64,000 bases of DNA, taken from the NCBI RefSeq assembly GCF_000708205.1, contig NW_014575562.1, positions 1,241,616 to 1,305,615 of the forward strand, written 5' to 3'. The stretch is from Mixia osmundae IAM 14324 (Eukaryota > Basidiomycota > Mixiomycetes > Mixiales > Mixiaceae). Positions 58,551 through 64,000 of this stretch are shown here, one piece after another (within the stretch, counting starts at the first letter, position 1; each line of letters starts with the position of its first letter). The notes under the pieces are model-generated. The model did no database searches. It worked only from the letters and a program-made list of their open reading frames with translations, and was not told the DNA's origin. The position numbers were made by a program, and so were the translations under genes.

Positions 58551-59432
58551 ATGAGTGGCAGTACCGCTCTGCAGGGCCGAAGCTGTCTCATCACCAATGC
58601 GGCAAGCAGTCCCCTCGCTGCTCAGCTGGTCACTCATCTCTTCACATCTGGCGTCAATCTAGCGCTCTGTGACCTCAACAGAGACGCAGGAAAGAATCTG
58701 TGCGGCGACTTGGCAAGCAAACCGCTCGCTCCCGGGGGGAGACGACCCCATCTGCTCTTCGCCCACTGCGACACAAAGGACAACGATGCTCTGAGACGCT
58801 TCGTCGCGGATGTCAGCAAGCAGTTCACCCGCTTGGATGGCATCGTCCATTTACCCTTGCCGCGATCAGATCCACAGCCCCTTCACCGAATGGAGCCATC
58901 TGACTTTATCACCCCTCTGACAGCTTCGCTCACATCTGCCTTCAACGTCATACAAGCTGCATTGCGCGTCTTTCATCGGCAGAAGGAAGTCGCAGATCCA
59001 CCGGACGGAGACTATTCCGTCGTCATCGTCGGTGACGAGCTCGCGCTGCATGCAGGCGAGCAACTCTGCAGTCACACTGCCACTCAACACGCAATACTAG
59101 GGTGTGTCGCACGCTATGCTCGAGTAGCAACGCCTCATACTTGCTCTCAGACTGATCAAGACGGCCGCAAGAGAAGCTGGACCACATCGTCTGCGCATCA
59201 ATATGGTCCTCGCCCCGCTTCTGGTCAGTCAGAGCACAGGACTATTCTCGACACGGCCAGAAGTACCCATGGAACGTGCTGCTACTCCCAAAGAGATCAT
59301 AGGCGCCGTCTGCTTCCTACTTGGACCAACTTCCTCCTACATGACCGTGCGCGCCCGCGAATTTCGTCCGTAATCAGGCTCACATGTGCGCAGGGCACGC
59401 ATCTGCTCCTCGACGGCGGCAACGCAGCATGA
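58551..59432 (+). CDS. SDR-fold protein lacking catalytic residues
   Basis: Short-chain dehydrogenase/reductase relative. Exons 58551..59101, 59151..59346, 59394..59432; introns 49 and 47 nt; 261 residues, the family's size. The Rossmann start is LITNAASSPLAAQLVTHL, in place of TGxxxGxG; SGVNLALCDLN carries the Asp of the second strand; LDGIVHLPLPRSD stands for NNAG. The active-site YxxxK is His175-TAT-Gln179, and the Ser that usually precedes it is absent (VVIVGDELALHAG). The C-terminus is regular: RLRINMVLAPLL, TPKEIIGAVCFLLGPTSSYM, TGTHLLLDGG. It keeps the fold but has lost cofactor-loop and catalytic residues, so a dehydrogenase reaction is not expected. Confidence 0.82.
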   Translation: MSGSTALQGRSCLITNAASSPLAAQLVTHLFTSGVNLALCDLNRDAGKNLCGDLASKPLAPGGRRPHLLFAHCDTKDNDALRRFVADVSKQFTRLDGIVHLPLPRSDPQPLHRMEPSDFITPLTASLTSAFNVIQAALRVFHRQKEVADPPDGDYSVVIVGDELALHAGEQLCSHTATQHAILGCVARYARVATPHTCSQTDQDGRKRSWTTSSAHQYGPRPASGQSEHRTILDTARSTHGTCCYSQRDHRRRLLPTWTNFLLHDRARPRISSVIRLTCAQGTHLLLDGGNAA

Positions 59433-59519
59433 AACAGCACGAACATGAATGCATCTTTGTTGTTTGTACATGATTTGCATGCCTGTACAAGAGCGCCAGG
59501 GTGTGAAGAGTCCATGCAC

Positions 59520-61868
59520 TTACGCCAGCAGACCAAGCCCAAGCATGATCGCTAGCAAGAGGCCAGCTCCTGCACCAGCAGGTCTGGAGATAGAGCTCCC
59601 GCCGATAGCTACCGCCGGTCCACTGTCTGCAGTGGTCGCGTTGATCGTTGGGATGGGGACGCTTTGCGTGACAGTCACTGTCGGATCGACCTGCGTGTTT
59701 CCTTCTGCAGCAAGCAGCTCGGCAAAACGGATATTTGCGGACGTTGCCGTGGCCAACATAGCCAGGCCGCAAAGCTGCGTCTTTGGCCCGGCGGTCGTCT
59801 CGTTCCACTGTACCCTGATGTCAGCAAGTGGTCAGGAGCCGATCAAGGAGCTGGTACGCACTGGTCCCATCCACCATTGACCGATGAGCCAGGTGTCGTC
59901 AATGTTGTTTGCTGCTACCGAGAGCATCTGGATATTGATATAATTTAATATGTTGTCATCGTGTCGTGCTAGGTACAGATAGCCCAGTGCTTGCATGAAG
60001 ATGCCTTTGAAGGTGACCTGGTCTTGCGGACAACCTGGAGTTGGCATGTCCGAGGTGGCGGGGTCGCGCTCGCACGACTCCTCGAGTACACCACCGTCGC
60101 TGGTCGAATAGTCGCGCATTGCAGCGTATGCGATTGTACGACCAAGGTCAAGTAGATCTGTGCTGCCTGTAGCGTAGTAGAGATCGACGAGGCCGGTAAG
60201 GATGATACCAGAGCTAGTGCTCAACATCAGCTTCGGCTAACAGGCAAAAGCTCGAGGCTTACTTGTACGTGAAGATCTGGTAGCCACTTGGCGCGCATTC
60301 AGGGTAATCGGTCAGTCCGTCGTAGACCTTGCCCGTGGTGGGATCAAACGCCCATCCGAGCCACCAATTGAGCGTGCGCATTGCCTCTTGGTAATAGTAT
60401 GCTGTTCCCGTGACCCGATAGAGGCGAGCATTAAGGGCGAGATATAGCGTGTTGGTGACAGTGTTCTTGTAGTTGGGCTCGTAAGTCAACCAGATAACGC
60501 CGCCGCCGCACTTGTCGTCCCAGTAGAGCGAAGAGTTTTGCTGAATCACAGCAGCTGACTTGAGCCAGGTTGAATTGCCGTAGAGTTGGTAGCCTTTGAG
60601 AGCAAAGAGGCCCCACCAGGCCTGATCGTCGATGTACTTGTCAATCATGTAGTCGACGCCCATGTCATTGTTATTGAGCATGCCCGTGACGAGAGCCTCT
60701 GCACGTGTCGGATCAGCATGTGAAGCTAGTGATCAATCACAGCGTACGATTTGCAGAATTGCCGAGCGCGAGATCAAGATCCGCATAGGCGATACCAAGC
60801 ACGGGATTCTCCCACCATGGTGTCCACCTGTCGCATGGTCAGATACTTTGACATGCAGCATGCGCGAAAACGCGGCACGCACTCGTATTGGAAGTTGTCG
60901 CCAAGCCAGGTCTGCATCCGACGAACGACGGCGTTGCTCAAAGATGCGACTGTGGTCACATCGTTGATGTTGAGCCACGTGGGTGGATAATCTGGCAGAC
61001 CGGCAGTGTTGATGGGCTGGGCGCGCTTGCGATTGCGATAGTTCTTGTCGTGGTACTCGGGATCAAAGAGCTTGCGTTCTTCGGACGAGAGAGGTTGCAA
61101 GCTCTCAAAGTCGAGCTTTGCGATGAGTTCAGCGACCGAATGTGCCTTACGCTCCATTTCTCTGGCTTCTTCGGCGCTCGTTCGACCCTTCACTCCGGTG
61201 GCGCGACTCGCCGATGGAAAGAGGATGTCTTTTGCAGACGGCAGATCATGCAGTAGCTGGTCGAGATTATGCTGCCGTACGAATGTGGTAGGGTCAAAGT
61301 GGCCCTTCTGCTCGTCTGTGGCTCCGCTGAGATAATCATGTTCGTGAGCGGACGCAGCAATTCTCGCTTCAACTTCTAACAGGCGATCCTCCTCGTCATT
61401 TTGACTCTTGCCAGCAGTGACGCTCTGGATTATCCGATCGACGTAGGAGGACAGTGCAGGCATGAAAGCATGTGCGTCCCGGCTCGGCGGTGCGCGGAAC
61501 TGGACCTGATCGCCCGCTGACCCCGCGATAGGGACGGTATCCGCAGCACTCGCACTGACCAGGCAAGCGAGGGCCACTGTTGCAAGGAGGACGAGTGATG
61601 TACGTGGCCAGTCTGTCGAGAGGGAGCTCTGCACGGTCCTCGTCCGCCTTGGCATCTTACTCGATGTCCGGCTCACTTTTTGCCGCTGGGGCAAGTCTGT
61701 GCTTGGCCCCGTCTGAGGACCTGACATCGTCCCCAACCTCGTTGATCGCCAGGCAGGCTGATGATGGATCAGTGCCGCGCGATGATGGCTTGCTGTCGAG
61801 CCGATCCAGTCGTTCGTCTGTCGTCCAGGCGAGATGGCCTCACCTTCAGGTAGTACAGGCTGCCCCAT
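59520..61868 (-). CDS. GH76 alpha-1,6-mannanase-like cell-wall protein (Dfg5/Dcw1 type)
   Basis: Probable GPI-anchored enzyme that processes GPI mannan for attachment of wall proteins. Exons 61868..60883, 60827..60748, 60698..60263, 60213..59862, 59807..59520; introns 55, 49, 49, 54 nt; 713 residues (666 if ATG 61727 is used). An N-terminal hydrophobic anchor (TSLVLLATVALACLVSASA) is followed by 200 residues without GH76 match, then WTPWWENPVLGIAYADLDLA, NNDMGVDYMIDKYIDDQAWW with the catalytic Asp pair, WDDKCGGGVIWLTYEPNYKN, NSGIILTGLVDLYYATG, FKGIFMQALGYLY, and a C-terminal hydrophobic GPI-like tail (AGAGAGLLLAIMLGLGLLA). The 300-residue segment before the catalytic domain is larger than in Dfg5. 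Confidence 0.88.
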
Positions 61869-62125
61869 CGGCTTCGATCACGTGATAGCGACGCGACAAA
61901 GGGGGTAGCGCTGACGACGTGCCCGAAACATTTGCCAAACTTTCGTCAGCGCGGGCGAGTGGCACAGGAAAGTTTGAGACAGGCACACGTTCAGGCGGCC
62001 GACTGCCTCACTGTGAGCTCGCTTCTGCACCGTTCGATTGACCTTCTGAGTTCTGCTCGGCTGGCAGTCACACAGGACCAAAACACACTCATTGACAGCT
62101 GCTGCCAGGCTCTCAGAGTTGCGCC

Positions 62126-64000
62126 ATGGAAGGCTTAGGGCTCGGCCTAGGACAGCCGGCCAGCATAGCTACTATAAGCACCAATCGCTATCTGCCGTCA
62201 TCCTCAGCTCGCGCAATGAGTAACGCGAGCGCAGACAGCCGCTCCTTCTCGGCCGGCTCAACAGGCTCACATTTGAGCGCACATGATGACTCGGCGCGAT
62301 CAGACAGTGACCTCAGCACACCCATGACCTCGTTGTCCATGTCGACTGGCCCAAAGGATCACATGAACTTCGGAAGCTCAAGGCCGCCTATCGCTGCCAG
62401 CTTGGCCAGTCATCGCGTTGCGACCAACTTTGACCCTCACCGATCGCTTTTGCCGGGACTAGCAAAACAGATGGGATGGGAGATGGATCCCACTTTGCTT
62501 TCATTGCTCGATCAGATCCAACTCGACCCTTTGCCGTTGGACAACCTGTCAGCCTCGAACGCGCTCTCGTCCTCGCTGCCGTATAGCAAACCCATCGAAG
62601 CATTGCAGATCAAGAAGCCCGAGCGGACCGGATTGGGCTTGACAGCTCAGCGTGAGATGATCCCTCGTACCGATAGTTTCGCAGAGGATAGGCTCGTTCT
62701 CGACAACACACCGATCGACATACCGCGGCCATCGGCCAGGCCGCCCTTGATAAAAGCCTCGACGACCCTGCCTGTCCTTTCCGAGGACTCAGCCGTCGAC
62801 GACGAACTGCCTTGCGCTCCACCGCCTTTGCGCAAGCTTGGCCATTTCGCATCCGAGCTGTCCAGCAAGAGCCTCGACCGCTTCCCGACGCCGCTCAATT
62901 CCATCTCGACAGACCTAGACAAGCTCGCGCGCGGTGAATCGCCCGTACACGCTACTTCACCCTTGCTCAGGACCGTGACGCTCGCCAAGCTGCAGACGGA
63001 GATCTGTCTCGATGAGGGCGACCAACGAATCGGCCGACAGGGCAGAGAATCTCCCATCGATGATGCCGGCGGGGCTGTCATGGGCATCGCTTCTCGGCGC
63101 TCTCGCTCTATCCCTGCTCTAGCTAACACCCCTTCGCGATTATCCGGCTCTTTGCTAAAGGATCATCAATCGCGCAAGATGAATAGCAACAGCATGCACC
63201 TTGGAGGCTCTCATGTCAGCGCAGCAGGCATGGGTATCCAGCCGTCAATGTCGAGCAAATCACTGCGTTCCAACCTCTCGACGACGTCGACAGACGAACC
63301 CGAAATTATTAGTCACTCTCTCGCAGCCTTCCCCACACCGCCCACATCGTCCACCCAGATGACTTTTGGTATGCAATCAGAGATTCTGGCGTACACCCAT
63401 GGCGTGCCTGCGGCGCCCTTGCTCTCATCTTCGCTCGCTGGGGCTGCCACAGCAGGTTCATTCCAGTTTGATGAAGGCTACGAGATCTCAGCGCATCACA
63501 TCAGCGCTGATACTTCCCTCGTGTCTGCTGCCGGCCAGCACCCATCCGTGAGCAGATGCAACGATGCTACTGCTCCTCGCCTTTCGGAGCAATCGGCTAT
63601 ATGGCAGCCTTACTCGCTTGCCAATCAGAGCAGCCCACAGCTCGGCCTTTCGCCTCTCGCGCACGATACGAGCGCCCTATCGTCGATCGCCGCCTCGCCC
63701 ATGACTTCTGACTGGCAAGCCGATGCGTCTCCGATGACGAACTGCTCTACAGAATGGCCTGAAGCTGGGTCGCCGAGCGCGAATGCTCTCCTGGAGGTGA
63801 GGACGCTCATACAATCTATGATACTTCGCTCACGATCTCTGACAGGATCCTGCGCTGATGCAAACGCCTCTTGCATCTGGCAAGGATCATCGCGCTCGCA
63901 CTTTCAGTGGGCCTATGCTTAGACTGTTTCGCAGCAATCCCAAGCTACGTGTTGACAGCATCAGCTCACCACGCGCAGTCGCCGTCACCTCAGCTGCCAG
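62126..64000 (+). CDS. Long low-complexity protein, 3' partial
   Basis: Not recognised. Exons 62126..63796 and 63846..64000, 49-nt intron phase 0, frame open to the window end. The first 557 residues are Ser/Leu/Pro-rich with few long helices; repeated Ser-Pro and Thr-Pro sites (FPTPLNSIST, SPLLRTVTL, FPTPPTSS) suggest phosphorylation. MGWEMDPTLLSLLDQIQLDP is the most ordered-looking piece. Exon 2 reads TPLASGKDHRARTFSGPMLR, LFRSNPKLRVDSIS. A regulatory or RNA-binding protein with its folded domain beyond the window is possible; nothing visible proves it. Start is the first ATG of the frame. Confidence 0.7.

Noticed and set aside
59520-59861. Possible one-base frameshift in the C-terminal part of the GH76 gene
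   Set aside because: It came from a miscount; with the acceptor at 59808 the frame is continuous into the GPI-like tail.

Overview
The window is nuclear DNA of a fungus, most likely a basidiomycete with a very compact genome (a small Pucciniomycotina-type genome such as Mixia would fit; that placement is inference). The direct evidence is about 100 spliceosomal introns, nearly all 43-65 nt with GT..AG ends and a CTGAC/CTAAC-like branch site just before the acceptor, a tRNA-Tyr with a 24-nt intron, and fungus-specific genes: DASH subunit Hsk3, a Dfg5-type GH76 enzyme, Mep-type ammonium transporter, Zrc1-type zinc transporter and an RGS-LOV photoreceptor. Exon joins below were derived by hand from splice signals, reading phase and known family sequence; where the phase closes exactly I regard them as reliable. 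No mobile element, rRNA, CRISPR array or viral remnant was seen.

Layout. 1-6.3 kb: 3' part of a DHHC-family acyltransferase, fibrillarin (-), an unresolved stretch, tRNA-Tyr, a small secreted protein. 6.4-17.1 kb: kinesin-5 (-), V-ATPase subunit H (+), a degenerate amidohydrolase (-), an unresolved 2-kb stretch, a small membrane protein (+) and MIC10 (-). 17.3-28.8 kb: PLC1 (+), a GT-B protein related to the N-terminal part of L-arabinokinases (+), a large unknown nuclear-type protein (-), Hsk3 (+) and an RGS-LOV-PAS photoreceptor (-). 29.2-41.3 kb: an Sds3-like chromatin protein (+), a xanthine/hypoxanthine phosphoribosyltransferase (-), a zinc transporter (+), an ACSF3-like acyl-CoA synthetase (-), a profilin-like protein (+) and an ammonium transporter (+). 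41.6-53.4 kb: alpha-arrestin (+), Ptc7-type PP2C (-), Ess1/Pin1 (+), Ssf1/Peter Pan (-), a mitochondrial carrier (-) and mitochondrial EF-G (+). 53.5-64 kb: Mex67 (-), Rpn14/PAAF1 (+), a second secreted orphan (-), an SDR pseudoenzyme (+), a GPI-type GH76 mannanase (-) and the start of a low-complexity protein that runs off the window.

The genes are mostly unrelated housekeeping functions rather than one cluster. Genes are packed tightly: several convergent pairs have stop codons only 2-77 bp apart, and one divergent pair of mitochondrial genes (carrier and mtEF-G) shares a 113-bp promoter gap. Points of most interest are the RGS-LOV-PAS photoreceptor, a 7-nt microexon in the phosphoribosyltransferase gene, four or five GC-AG introns with the same GCAAG donor, an SDR and an amidohydrolase that have lost their catalytic residues, and two secreted orphans.
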